A stretch of 57,019 nucleotides of DNA from NCBI RefSeq assembly GCF_009720835.1, contig NZ_WNKZ01000033.1, positions 1 to 57,019 on the forward strand, read 5' to 3'. Positions 36,660 through 48,131 of the stretch are shown here, in pieces; within the stretch, counting starts at the first letter, position 1; the number at the start of each line of letters is the position of its first letter. The position numbers and the translations under genes are program-made. The notes below the pieces were generated by a model, which was given only the letters and a program-made list of their open reading frames with translations, was not told the DNA's origin and did not search any database. This DNA is from Pseudoduganella buxea (GTDB taxonomy: Bacteria; Pseudomonadota; Gammaproteobacteria; Burkholderiales; Burkholderiaceae_D).

Positions 36660-37070
36660 TTATTGCTCGCGCGTTTCAAGGTAGGCGTTGAAGCCGTTGT
36701 CCAGGTAGGCCGACAGGGGCAGCTCGTCCGACAGCAGCGCGGCATCCAGTTCGGCCAGTTCGGCGATGGACTGCTGCTGTTCATATTGATAAACCCCGAC
36801 CATGCCGCCGATCACCATCAGCAGCGGCAGCACGACGCCGAAGCGGCTGAGCCAGTTGATCGGTTGCGAGAACATGCCGCCGCCGGCGCCGGCCGATGCG
36901 GTGGCCGTGGCACTGCGGGTGACGCGCACTTCGACGTGCGCCTTCTTGCGCGCCACCGCGGCCTGGCGGGCAGCCGCCAGCCGTTGCGTGGTCGAGGCCG
37001 GCAGATCGTCGAGCTTTTCGTTCAGGGCGTGCCGCACGCGGTAAGCGAAATTGATGTCTTCGGTGTTCAT
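36660..37070 (-). CDS. DUF3619 membrane protein, candidate anti-sigma factor
   Basis: The 136-residue protein has a cytoplasmic N-terminal half (MNTEDINFAYRVRHALNEKL ... TTQRLAAARQAAVAR), one membrane helix (FGVVLPLLMVIGGMVGVYQY, near residue 85) and a short acidic periplasmic tail. I recognise it as DUF3619. Its start overlaps the sigma factor stop (ATGA), the arrangement typical of sigma/anti-sigma pairs, and the membrane topology also fits. Anti-sigma function is inference. Confidence 0.8.
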   Translation of the reverse strand: MNTEDINFAYRVRHALNEKLDDLPASTTQRLAAARQAAVARKKAHVEVRVTRSATATASAGAGGGMFSQPINWLSRFGVVLPLLMVIGGMVGVYQYEQQQSIAELAELDAALLSDELPLSAYLDNGFNAYLETREQ

Positions 37071-37636
37071 AATTTGATTCCCTTGGCTTTGAGCGATGCT
37101 GCGAGAGTATGAGTCGCTCGTGAGCAATGTGTTTTCACGCTCCCTTCGGAACATCCCATCGCTGCCGCCGTCTCTGCCACATCCATATCCTGCCAGTAAC
37201 GCATGAGGAAGGCTTCCCGTTGACGCGCGGGCAGTTTTTGTACTTCGTCGTCGATCACCTGAAGTACCTGCATGCGCTCGACCTGGTCGGCGCTCGATTC
37301 GGCGGCCTGGGTTCCGTGTTCGGCCTCGTAGGATTCCAGTATATCAAAATCATCATGTTCCTCCTGGGAATTGCCCAGCCCGGAAAACAGGCTGACCCAG
37401 GTATTGCGCACCTTTTCGCGCCGGAAGAAATCGAGGATCGTGTTCTGCAGGATGCGCTGGAACAGCATCGGCAGCTCGGCGGCCGGCTTGTCGCCGTATT
37501 TTTCGGCCAGCTTGATCATGGCGTCCTGGACGATGTCCAGCGCCACTTCATCCCTGCGCACCGCATACACCGCCTGCTTGAACGCACGCCGCTCGACGTT
37601 TTCGAGAAAGTCGGAGAGTTCTTTGTCTGTTGCCAT
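37067..37636 (-). CDS. ECF-like RNA polymerase sigma factor
   Basis: The 189-residue protein has region 2 (AFKQAVYAVRRDEVALDIVQDAMIKLAEKY ... ILQNTILDFFRREKVRNTWVSL) and region 4 (LPARQREAFLMRYWQDMDVAETAAAMGCSEGSVKTHCSRATHTL). It has an acidic insert between them (EEHDDFDILESYEAEHGTQAAESS). It is the first gene of an operon with DUF3619, DUF3106 and RDD genes, all tightly spaced or overlapping. Target promoters are unknown. A terminator-like hairpin lies 54 bases upstream in its leader. Confidence 0.9.
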   Translation of the reverse strand: MATDKELSDFLENVERRAFKQAVYAVRRDEVALDIVQDAMIKLAEKYGDKPAAELPMLFQRILQNTILDFFRREKVRNTWVSLFSGLGNSQEEHDDFDILESYEAEHGTQAAESSADQVERMQVLQVIDDEVQKLPARQREAFLMRYWQDMDVAETAAAMGCSEGSVKTHCSRATHTLAASLKAKGIKL

Positions 37637-37689
37637 CGAGGAGGTGCTGCGTCGTCGCCGTAGAGGTCTTTAAACCTGCGCATCGTAGC

Positions 37690-37716
37690 AAAAAACCCGT
37701 GTATCCGCAGGGTTTT
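37690..37716 (-). terminator. Terminator-like hairpin in the sigma operon leader
   Basis: On the minus strand AAAACCC, an 11-base loop, GGGTTTTTT resembles an intrinsic terminator with a T6 run but a weak 3-GC stem. It lies 54 bases before the sigma factor start and could attenuate that operon or stop antisense readthrough. Confidence 0.4.
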
Positions 37717-37782
37717 AGCGTAGTTGACCCAAGTATTGCCCCAAAATGCGCCGCTGCTGCACGGAAAATTGCCAAAAGCGCG

Positions 37783-37788
37783 ATTGTA
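37783..37788 (-). promoter_or_regulatory. -10 candidate (TACAAT) for the sigma factor operon
   Basis: TACAAT on the minus strand would start transcription near 37776, upstream of the terminator-like hairpin. No good -35 is visible. Confidence 0.3.
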
Positions 37789-37789
37789 C

Positions 37790-37818
37790 TTGACCAGAAT
37801 GGTGCGACGCAGTACCGT
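37790..37818 (+). promoter_or_regulatory. ilvB promoter candidate
   Basis: TTGACC (37790-37795) and TACCGT (37813-37818) are 17 bases apart. The implied leader before ilvB is about 310 bases, unusually long for a gene without a leader function. Confidence 0.4.
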
Positions 37819-37996
37819 ATGGAACGCTTTGAACACCACGAAGCTCCCCGGTCCCTCGCTATCGGCACACAAGGCCATGTCGACCGACCCGCTTTCTCTT
37901 TGTCAGCAGTTTGCTCTAACCCGTGCCACAAGCGCGAGAGGTCAGCCAAGCCGTTGCAGAAACTCAAGCCAAACGAGTTGCGTTACAGCGTCCGTC

Positions 37997-38067
37997 TTGC
38001 ACCCCACTACGGTTGGGGGAAAAGCCGGCGTGACCGCAGAAAGAAGGGACGCTTGGGGTCGCTGCAA
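37997..38067 (+). ncRNA. Structured ilvB leader with alternative pairings (candidate)
   Basis: CCCCA (38002-38006) can pair locally with TGGGG (38014-38018). Alternatively, TTGCA-CCCC (37997-38005) can pair with GGGG (38055-38058) and TGCAA (38063-38067) further on. The two folds are mutually exclusive, and the distal arm ends at the start of the small ORF before ilvB. Cis-regulation by branched-chain amino acid supply is inference. Confidence 0.35.
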
Positions 38068-38134
38068 TGAAAGGCTCACTTCGTCAGGCAAGAGCATCCA
38101 TTCAATCTCCTCTGGACCTTGAAAGGAATGTTTC

Positions 38135-38138
<4 letters not shown>
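38067..38138 (+). CDS. Candidate 23-residue upstream ORF overlapping ilvB
   Basis: ATG at 38067 opens MKGSLRQARASIQSPLDL and ends with a TGA that shares bases with the ilvB ATG (ATGA). It is not enriched in Ile, Val or Leu codons beyond chance, so it is not a classical attenuator peptide. Translational coupling to ilvB is possible. Its ribosome site is poor, so it may not be translated. Confidence 0.3.
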
Positions 38139-39856
<1,718 letters not shown>

Positions 39857-39857
39857 T

Positions 39858-41430
<1,573 letters not shown>

Positions 41431-41450
41431 GCCTTCGACGTGTCACCCAA

Positions 41451-41473
41451 ACGGCCCTTCGGGGCCGTTTTTT
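41451..41473 (+). terminator. Intrinsic terminator after ilvC
   Basis: ACGGCCC-TTCG-GGGCCGT followed by TTTTTT: a 7-bp stem with a UUCG tetraloop and T-run, closing the ilvBHC operon. Confidence 0.9.
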
Positions 41474-41474
41474 A

Positions 41475-41514
41475 TTGCTCAAAAAATGGGGACAGACCCC
41501 ATTTTTCAGGCAAC
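41475..41514 (-). repeat. 40-bp palindromic intergenic repeat, copy 2
   Basis: On the minus strand this reads GTTGC, CTG, AAAAATGGGG, loop TCTGT, CCCCATTTTT, and a tail ending GAGCAA, exactly 40 bases. It lies between the ilvC terminator and the convergent LytTR gene. The last two codons (Val-Ala) and the TGA stop of that gene are provided by the element. Confidence 0.85.
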
Positions 41515-42285
41515 TTCCGATTTGACGGCGTGCGCGGTGGCCGGCAGCCGCTCGAGTGCGGCGAGCAGGGCGTCGATGTAGGTGCGGCTGGCGCGCAGCG
41601 GCGTGCCGTCGCGCAGGCGCAGCATGGCGTCGCGGTTGCCCAGGGTGCGCAGTTCGGCCACCTGGTCGAGGCGGACGATGGCGCTGCGGTGCACCCGGGC
41701 GAAGCGGGCCGGATCGAGCATGGCGGCCAGCCGGTGCAGCGGTTCGCGCACGAGGTATTCCCGTTCGCCAACGTGCAGGGTGGCGTAGTCGCCGTTGGCG
41801 TCGATCCAGGCCACGTCGCCGGCGGCGACGAAGACGAGGCGGCTGCCGTAGCGCACCGTGAAACGGGACAGGTAGGGAGCTTCCCGGACCGGCGCGGCCG
41901 CCGACGCCGCCGCGTGACGGCGAAAGGCATGCGCCTGGCGGGCCCGCGCCAGCGCGTCGGCGAAGCGCTCGTCGTCCACCGGCTTGAGCAGGTAGTCGAC
42001 GACGTCCAGCGCGAAGGCCTGCACGGCGTATTGTTCATGCGCCGTCAGCAGGATCGTCACGGGCCGCCGTGCCGGCGGCAGCGTCGCCAGCAGGTCGATG
42101 CCGCCCAGGGCGGGCATGTCGATGTCGAGGAAGACCAGGTCAGGTGCGTGCCTGGCGATGCCGGCCAGGGCCGCGGCGCCGTCGTTGTATTCGGCCACGA
42201 CGTCGACGCCGGGCACACCGGCCAGCCGGGCCAGCACGCCGGCGCGGGCCAGCGGTTCGTCGTCGACGACGATGACGCGCATCAT
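41506..42285 (-). CDS. LytTR-type response regulator
   Basis: The 259-residue protein has a receiver domain (MRVIVVDDEPLAR, phospho-acceptor Asp in LVFLDIDMP, Lys in YLLKPVDDE) and a LytTR DNA-binding domain (FTVRYGSRLVFVAAGDVAWIDANGDYATLHV ... RVHRSAIVRLDQV). ATG 42285 overlaps the kinase stop (ATGA). Its C-terminus (VKSEVA, stop) runs into copy 2 of the 40-bp repeat, which supplies the stop codon, so the original C-terminus may have differed. It pairs with the LytS-type kinase upstream; target genes are unknown. Confidence 0.93.
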   Translation of the reverse strand: MMRVIVVDDEPLARAGVLARLAGVPGVDVVAEYNDGAAALAGIARHAPDLVFLDIDMPALGGIDLLATLPPARRPVTILLTAHEQYAVQAFALDVVDYLLKPVDDERFADALARARQAHAFRRHAAASAAAPVREAPYLSRFTVRYGSRLVFVAAGDVAWIDANGDYATLHVGEREYLVREPLHRLAAMLDPARFARVHRSAIVRLDQVAELRTLGNRDAMLRLRDGTPLRASRTYIDALLAALERLPATAHAVKSEVA

Positions 42286-43403
42286 GCTGCCCGCACCCAA
42301 GTCGTCGTGGCCGATTCCGCGCCGGCCGCGCGCAGGGGCAGCTCGATGGCGACGACGAAGCGGTTGGTGCCGTCCGGGCCGGCCGTGAAGCGCTGGGCGG
42401 CGCCATACAGCTTGTCCAGCCGCTGCGCCACGTTGGCCAGGCCGAGGTGGAACGAATCGGCCGGCGCTGCTTTGCCATCGTCGCAGTCGCCTTCATCGCA
42501 ATCGTTGACGATGCGCAGCCGCAGCGTCCCGCCCTCGGCGTGCGCCTGCAGCGACAGCATGCCGCCGGCCGTGCGCGGCGCGATGCCGTGGCGGACGGCG
42601 TTCTCCACCAGCGGCTGCAGCAGCAGCGAAGGCACCAGCGCGTCGAGGATGCCGGGGCCGACGTCGATGGCCAGCCGCAGCCGTTCGCCCAGGCGCGCCT
42701 TCTCGATTTCCAGGTAGGTCTCCGTCAGCGACAGTTCGTCGGCCAGCGCGTGTTCATGCACGTGCTGTGTGCTCAAGGTGGCGCGCAGCAGTTCGGCCAG
42801 CTGGGCGATCATGCGGTTGGCATCGCGGTTGCGCTGGCCGGCCACCAGCGCCGAGACGGCGTTCAGGGTATTGAACAGGAAGTGCGGCTGCACCTGGTAG
42901 CGCAGCGCCCTCAGCTCGGCATCGCGCAGCAGCAGGGCCGCATCCGCCGCGCGCGCACGCTCGCCCACCAGCGCCACGTGGAAGGCCACCACCGCGTGCG
43001 CCGCGCAGAAGGCGATCAGGGGCAGCCAGCAGCCGTCCAGGCCCCTCAGGATCGTATGCCAACGCATCTCCCGGTGCAGGCCGAGGTACATGCCCAAAGC
43101 CTCGCCCAGCACGCTGTTCACCACCGACATCGCATAAGTGGCCCCCAGCATGCCGGCGGCGACGGCCCATCCGGCCAAGCCGCGCCGCCACAGCAGCCGT
43201 TGCAGCCACGCCGTCGGCGCCACCCAGCCCAGGTAGGTGCACAGGAACAGTGTGCGAAACAGCAAGGGGCGCTCGTGGCCCAGGTCCGGCAGGCCCATGA
43301 TGGCGATGCACAGGGTGATGGGCGCTGCTGCCAGCAGCGGCAGCCGGAACGGCAGCTGCGCCAGCCGGGCAGTCAGTGCATGGTGGTGGGTGTCGGTTGT
43401 CAC
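42282..43403 (-). CDS. LytS-type sensor histidine kinase (GTG start)
   Basis: The 373-residue protein has an N-terminal membrane region of about 4-5 helices with little periplasmic domain. The His_kinase phosphoacceptor box follows (LRYQVQPHFLFNTLNAVSAL), then a HATPase (LLLQPLVENAVRHGI ... HLGLANVAQRLDKLYG). It starts with GTG at 43403. It pairs with the overlapping LytTR regulator. The membrane-embedded sensor type fits detection of a membrane-associated or hydrophobic signal, but the ligand is unknown. Confidence 0.92.
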   Translation of the reverse strand: MTTDTHHHALTARLAQLPFRLPLLAAAPITLCIAIMGLPDLGHERPLLFRTLFLCTYLGWVAPTAWLQRLLWRRGLAGWAVAAGMLGATYAMSVVNSVLGEALGMYLGLHREMRWHTILRGLDGCWLPLIAFCAAHAVVAFHVALVGERARAADAALLLRDAELRALRYQVQPHFLFNTLNAVSALVAGQRNRDANRMIAQLAELLRATLSTQHVHEHALADELSLTETYLEIEKARLGERLRLAIDVGPGILDALVPSLLLQPLVENAVRHGIAPRTAGGMLSLQAHAEGGTLRLRIVNDCDEGDCDDGKAAPADSFHLGLANVAQRLDKLYGAAQRFTAGPDGTNRFVVAIELPLRAAGAESATTTWVRAA

Positions 43404-43434
43404 GAGTCCGATTCTACCGCTTGCCGGTGCCGGG

Positions 43435-43917
43435 TCAGCCGGCCGAATATACCATCGAGCTGATTTTCCACCCCTCTTCGGTCAGCACCAGGTGCCACGA
43501 CTCGCTGCCCTTGTTGGTGACCTTGCCGTCGACAAGGAAGTCGAAATCGAAGTACACCATGCCCACGCTGCCGTTGCTGTGCACGCGCACATTGTAGAAG
43601 CGCTCTTCCACGGGCAGCTTGCTGTTGGCGACGAAGTCGGCAAACTCCTTGTAGGTCGACGCGCGCAGCCGCGACTTGCCCGCCGGGACCTTGATGGCGG
43701 CACTGGCCACCGTCAGCCAGCTGTTGTCGTGGGCAAGGAACATGGCTTCCAGTGCCTTGCCGTCGCGCGCCACGATGGCGGCCTGGAAGTCCTGCACGAT
43801 GCGGTTGATCTGCGCCACCGCCTGAGGATCGTCCGACGCGGCGGTGGCAGCGGCGGCAGCGGCGGCAGGTTGCATGCATGCTGCCAGCAGCAGGCACAGT
43901 GCGAGGAATCGGGTCAT
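43435..43917 (-). CDS. NTF2-like (DUF4440-type) lipoprotein
   Basis: The 160-residue protein has a lipoprotein signal with lipobox LAAC (Cys14) and an NTF2-like fold pattern (QINRIVQDFQAAIVARDGKALEAMFLAHDNSW ... SESWHLVLTEEGWKISSMVYS). Such domains act as small-molecule-binding or enzymatic cones. It ends 31 bases before the kinase gene on the same strand and may be cotranscribed, possibly as an accessory sensor; that is inference. Confidence 0.82.
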   Translation of the reverse strand: MTRFLALCLLLAACMQPAAAAAAATAASDDPQAVAQINRIVQDFQAAIVARDGKALEAMFLAHDNSWLTVASAAIKVPAGKSRLRASTYKEFADFVANSKLPVEERFYNVRVHSNGSVGMVYFDFDFLVDGKVTNKGSESWHLVLTEEGWKISSMVYSAG

Positions 43918-44094
43918 GGCGTGCTCCTTGGTGGCAAAAATGCTAATGTAGCGGCAGCACCGCCCGATCGGGGCGGCGTTGCGGCGAAGCGGTATCGCCG
44001 CGCGATGAACCGGTGCCCTGCAAGCGGTTCTCGCCCTCGAATCGATTCCGAACCCGGATTAACACGCCGGCCCGTGCGAACGACGGGTGAATTT

Positions 44095-46293
44095 ATGCGC
44101 ATAAGAAGCCGCCTGCTGTTGCTGATCCTGTCGATCCTGTTGCCCGCGTTCGTCATCGCCTCGTGCGCCGTGTGGTATGTCTACAAGGAGCAGCGCGCGG
44201 CCGAAGTGGCTGGCATGAGCGAAGCGGTGCACGCGCTGGCGCTGCTGGCCGACCGGGAGCTGCTGGCCAAGGAAGCCATGCTGCGTGCGCTGGCCACATC
44301 GCCGGCCATGCAGCAGGGCGACTTCCGGGCCTTCCATGGCCATGCGCGCAGCCTGGCCCCGCCGGCCGATTCGACGATCGTCATCACGGACCTGGCCGGC
44401 AGGCAGCTGCTCAATACCCGCCAGCCTTACGGCAGCACGCCGCCGGTGGGCAAGTCGAACCTTGTCGCGCGCCGCGCCGCTGCCGGACCGGATGCCACCG
44501 TCGTCTCGGACCTGTTCTTCTCGCCCGTCGGCAAGCGCCATGACGTGGCGCTGCAGATTCCCGCACCCGTGGCCGGGCAGCCCCGCTATTACCTGTCGAT
44601 GGGCATGGCGGTGGAGCGCCTGGCACCGCTGCTGGCGCAGCAGGGTGTGCCGCCGACGTGGCTGATGTCCCTGCTCGACAGCCGGGGCACCGTGATCGCG
44701 CGCAGCCGCGATGGTGCCAGGTACATCGGCCGCCAGGTCAGCCCCAGCCTGCGCGCGAAGATGGCGGCGGGTCCGTCCGGCGTGCATTACGGCGTCACGC
44801 TGGACGGCACGCCGACGGTGGCGTTCTACAGCCGCGCGCCCATGTCCGGCTGGACCGTCGTGCTGAGCGTGCCTTCGGCCGAGATGCGCCGCCCCGCCAT
44901 CGCGGCCGCCACGGGCCTGGGCGCCCTGATCCTGGTGGCGCTGGGCGTGGCGCTGGCGGCGGCGCGCATCTTCGCCCGGCGCACGGCGCAACCCATCGAA
45001 CAGCTGCGCCGCGCCGCCGAAAGCCTGGGCCGCGACGAACCCGTCACCGCCTTCACGTCGGGCACGATGGAAGCGGATGCCGTCAGCGCCGCCCTGGCCG
45101 ACGCCAGCAAGCGCATCCGCGACAACACGGCGCTGCTGGAGTGCCGCGTGGCCGAGGCGGTGGCGGCGGCGGAACGGGCCCAGCGTGCGCTGCTGCAGGG
45201 CCAGAAGCTCGAAGCGCTGGGCCGCCTGACAGCCGGTATCGCCCACGATTTCAACAATATCCTGCAGACCCTGTCCGGCGCGCTGCAGTTGATTCCGCTG
45301 ACGACCGACCGCGCCCGCGTGCAGGCGCTGGCCGCCACGTGCCAGAAGGCGATCGCCCGCGCCACGAAGCTAACGGGGCAGATGCGCTCCTTCGGCACGG
45401 TGCAGGATGCGCGGCTGGCCCTGGCGCAGCCCGATGCGGTCGTACAGAACATGCTGCCGATGCTGCACAGCGCCTGCCCGGGCAGCGTACGCCTCGAACT
45501 CGATATCGCCGAAGGGTTGTGGCCCGTCATGGTCGACCCGCTGCAGATGGAGCTGGCGCTGCTGAACATCGTCATCAATGCGCGCGACGCCATGCCCGAT
45601 GGCGGCAGCCTGTACCTGGGCATGCATAACGAAACGGTGGAACGGGCGCCGCAGGGCCTGTCGCCGGGTGAGTACGTGCGGATCGAGCTGCGCGACAGCG
45701 GCACCGGCATGAGCGCCGAAACGCTGGCCAGGGCGCTGGAGCCGTTCTTCACCACCAAGCCGGTCGACAAGGGCACGGGCCTGGGCCTGCCGCAGGCCTA
45801 TGCCTTTGCCAGGCAGTCGGGCGGCACCCTGGTGCTGGCCAGCGAGCCCGGTGCCGGCACATTGGTGACGATCTGGCTGCCGCGCGCACTTGGCGCCGAA
45901 GGCAGCGGCGAGGGTGCCTTCGCCGCGCCGGCCGCCATCACGGGCGCGGCCACCGGTCCCGTGCTGTTCGTCGACGACGACCCGCTGGTGCTGGCGACGA
46001 TGGTGGAAGCGCTGACGGTGGCCGGTTTCGAGGTGACGTCGGCCACCAGCGGCGACGAGGCGCTGGCCAAGCTGGCCGCCGGCTGCCCCGTGCGCCACGT
46101 GGTGTCCGATATCGTCATGCCCGGCCTGGTGGACGGCGTCGGGCTGGCCCGCATCGTGGCCGAGCGCTATCCCGACGTGCGCGTGGTGCTGGCCACGGGC
46201 CATACGGAACGCCGGGTCGACCTGCCCGGCGTGCGGCTGCTGGCCAAGCCCTACGATATCGCCCAGCTGTTCAAGGCGCTGGAAGAGGTGTAG
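44095..46293 (+). CDS. Hybrid sensor histidine kinase / response regulator
   Basis: The 732-residue protein has a membrane helix at about 5-27, a large periplasmic Cache-like domain (~30-270: TIVITDLAGRQLLNTRQPYG ... SLLDSRGTVIARSRDGARYIG) and a second helix (LGALILVALGVALAAARIF). A HAMP-like segment, the H-box GRLTAGIAHDFNNILQTLSG, HATPase (NIVINARDAMPDGG, GTGLGLPQAY) and a C-terminal receiver with Asp in VVSDIVMPGLVDG follow. No DNA-binding output is attached, so it acts by phosphorelay or through an unlinked partner. ATG 44095 precedes a clean positively charged membrane anchor. It is divergent from the NTF2 lipoprotein gene. Confidence 0.92.
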   Translation: MRIRSRLLLLILSILLPAFVIASCAVWYVYKEQRAAEVAGMSEAVHALALLADRELLAKEAMLRALATSPAMQQGDFRAFHGHARSLAPPADSTIVITDLAGRQLLNTRQPYGSTPPVGKSNLVARRAAAGPDATVVSDLFFSPVGKRHDVALQIPAPVAGQPRYYLSMGMAVERLAPLLAQQGVPPTWLMSLLDSRGTVIARSRDGARYIGRQVSPSLRAKMAAGPSGVHYGVTLDGTPTVAFYSRAPMSGWTVVLSVPSAEMRRPAIAAATGLGALILVALGVALAAARIFARRTAQPIEQLRRAAESLGRDEPVTAFTSGTMEADAVSAALADASKRIRDNTALLECRVAEAVAAAERAQRALLQGQKLEALGRLTAGIAHDFNNILQTLSGALQLIPLTTDRARVQALAATCQKAIARATKLTGQMRSFGTVQDARLALAQPDAVVQNMLPMLHSACPGSVRLELDIAEGLWPVMVDPLQMELALLNIVINARDAMPDGGSLYLGMHNETVERAPQGLSPGEYVRIELRDSGTGMSAETLARALEPFFTTKPVDKGTGLGLPQAYAFARQSGGTLVLASEPGAGTLVTIWLPRALGAEGSGEGAFAAPAAITGAATGPVLFVDDDPLVLATMVEALTVAGFEVTSATSGDEALAKLAAGCPVRHVVSDIVMPGLVDGVGLARIVAERYPDVRVVLATGHTERRVDLPGVRLLAKPYDIAQLFKALEEV

Positions 46294-46308
46294 GAAGAAG
46301 GCGGACCT

Positions 46309-47964
46309 TCAGCGCGCCGCGCCGCCCACCAGCGCCTCGGTCAGCACACGGCCTTCGCTGGCGGCCGGCGGACGCAGTTGCAGCACGGTTGCCAGCGTCG
46401 GCGCGATGTCGACCACTTCGGCATTGCGCGTGTAGCGGCCCGGCACGATCCAGCGCTTGCCCATCATCAGCAGCGGCACGTTGGTGTCGTAGGCATACGG
46501 CGAGCCATGGGTGGCGCCGCTGCTGCCGGAGCCGAAGGCCCAGTAGGGGCGCGGCACCACCACCAGGTCGCCCGACTCGGCGCGGTGCCAGGCGCGGCGC
46601 ATCAACAGGTCCAGGCGCGTGCCGGTGGCGCCGGCTTCCTCGTAGCGGGTGCGCGTGTAGACCTCGGCGATGCCCGTCTGCGCCAGCAGCCAGCGGCTGG
46701 CGGCCTGCTCGACGTCGAAGCGCTTGATGCCGGCCTTGTCCAGCGCCGCCTGGTCCAGGTAGACATTCGGCAGCGAAGCCTTGAACGTCACCTTGCCGGC
46801 GCCGAAGGCGCCGTCCAGATGGGCGCGCAGCCCGTCCATCAGCTTTCTGCCGTCGACGCGGCCCGCGTCCATGCGTTGCTGCTGCGAGAACTCGGCGCTG
46901 TTGGCGAAGCCATGGTCGGCCGTCAGTACGACCAGGTAGTTGTCCGCGCCGACGCGCTTGTCCAGGTAGGTGAAGAAGCCGGCCAGCATGCGGTCGAGCC
47001 GTTGCAGGTGGTCGTGCGACTGGCGGCTTTCCGGCCCGTTCGCGTGGTTCACGTAGTCATGGGCCGACAGGCTCACGCCCAGCAGGTCCGGCACGCCGGC
47101 CGGATTGGCGCCCAGGCTTTCGCCTTCGATGGCGGCGCGGGCGAATTCCAGGGTCAATTCGTCCACGAATGGGCCGCCCTTCAGGCGCTGGTAGTAGGCT
47201 GCGTCGGGCTGGCCGCTTTCGCTGTAGTAGGAGACGGCAAAGGCCTTTTCGCCCGCGTCCATCGCGTAGTCGCTGTCGGCCAGCATGGGGCGCCACGTCT
47301 TGCCGTAGTAACGGTCCTGCGGCCTGGCCGCCTGGTAGCGCTGGACCCAGGCCGGGTGCTGGGCCATGTAGTAGCTGCTGCTGGCGAAATTGCCGCTGCC
47401 TTCCATGTACATGTACGCCGTGCCTGTCTTCCCGGCCAGCAGTATGGCGCCCCGGTCCTTGCCCGAGACGGCCAGCACCTTGGCGCGGTTGCCGGTGGCG
47501 TAGCGCAGCTGGTCCCCCAGCGTGTCCACGCGCAGGCGCGCCGGCGACGTGCCGTCGTCCGGCTTCGTCTCCTCGCCCAGGTACTTGTGGCGGCGGTCCT
47601 CGGTGCAGTAGACCGATTCGCCCGTGGCGCGGTCGATCCAGTTGTTGCCGACGATGCCGTGCTGGTAAGGGTAGGCGCCCGTCAGGATGGCGCTGTGGCC
47701 GATGGCCGTGACGGTGGTGCCGTGGGCCTGGTGGGCATCGCTGAACATGGCGCCCTGGCTCAGCAGGCGGCGGAAACCGCCGTCGCCGAACTGGTCGCGG
47801 TAGCGCAGCAGCTGCTCCTGGGGCAGGCCGTCCACGGCCATGACGACGACCAGTTTCGGTTGTGCCGGTGCAGCGGGAGCGCTTGGCGTCTTGGTGGCCG
47901 CCGTGGCGGCCGTCAGGAGGGTGGCGAGGGTGCAGGTGACTGCCAGGGTTGTCGTGGTTCGCAT
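46309..47964 (-). CDS. PafA-type alkaline phosphatase family protein
   Basis: The 551-residue secreted protein has a signal peptide (TLAVTCTLATLLTAATAA) and an alkaline phosphatase superfamily core (VVVMAVDGLPQEQLL). Active-site residues of the PafA group appear at matching spacing: nucleophile Thr86 (TVTAIGHSA), Asn107 (GNNW), and Lys169/Arg171 (SGKDRGA). Metal ligands include LTADHGF and ATHGSPY. It should hydrolyse phosphomonoesters in the periplasm, and PafA enzymes are active despite high phosphate. No Pho box was seen upstream. ATG 47964 is chosen for the signal peptide. It is convergent with the hybrid kinase gene. Confidence 0.88.
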   Translation of the reverse strand: MRTTTTLAVTCTLATLLTAATAATKTPSAPAAPAQPKLVVVMAVDGLPQEQLLRYRDQFGDGGFRRLLSQGAMFSDAHQAHGTTVTAIGHSAILTGAYPYQHGIVGNNWIDRATGESVYCTEDRRHKYLGEETKPDDGTSPARLRVDTLGDQLRYATGNRAKVLAVSGKDRGAILLAGKTGTAYMYMEGSGNFASSSYYMAQHPAWVQRYQAARPQDRYYGKTWRPMLADSDYAMDAGEKAFAVSYYSESGQPDAAYYQRLKGGPFVDELTLEFARAAIEGESLGANPAGVPDLLGVSLSAHDYVNHANGPESRQSHDHLQRLDRMLAGFFTYLDKRVGADNYLVVLTADHGFANSAEFSQQQRMDAGRVDGRKLMDGLRAHLDGAFGAGKVTFKASLPNVYLDQAALDKAGIKRFDVEQAASRWLLAQTGIAEVYTRTRYEEAGATGTRLDLLMRRAWHRAESGDLVVVPRPYWAFGSGSSGATHGSPYAYDTNVPLLMMGKRWIVPGRYTRNAEVVDIAPTLATVLQLRPPAASEGRVLTEALVGGAAR

Positions 47965-48131
47965 GCGTGTCTGGTAACGGGTTGATGGGCAAAACAGGGC
48001 GCCCATGATGGCGCGCCCAGGTGTCAGCATGATGACATGATTGTTACAAACACTCACCATCTGTGACGGTTGGGGCGTGTGAATTCGGTTACAGTGCACG
48101 TCATCGAACAAGCAGAGAAGGAGTATTCCAG

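Larger units (their letters stand above)
37637..38134. other. Divergent intergenic region, sigma factor gene / ilvB
   Basis: This 498-base stretch has no convincing protein gene; long ORFs through it have Arg/Ser-rich shadow-like translations. It holds a minus-strand terminator-like hairpin (37690-37716), a minus-strand -10 candidate (37783-37788), a plus-strand promoter candidate (37790-37818), a structured region (37997-38067) and a 23-residue ORF whose stop overlaps the ilvB start. Confidence 0.55.

Noticed and set aside
37516..38122. Several ORFs of 120-146 codons in the sigma factor/ilvB gap
   Set aside because: They are Arg/Ser-rich, overlap one another on both strands, have no good ribosome sites and resemble no family; the region looks regulatory.
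43962..43978. CCGCCC-GATC-GGGGCGG hairpin between the NTF2 and hybrid kinase genes
   Set aside because: The genes are divergent, there is no T-run, and such GC stems are common here; no function can be argued.
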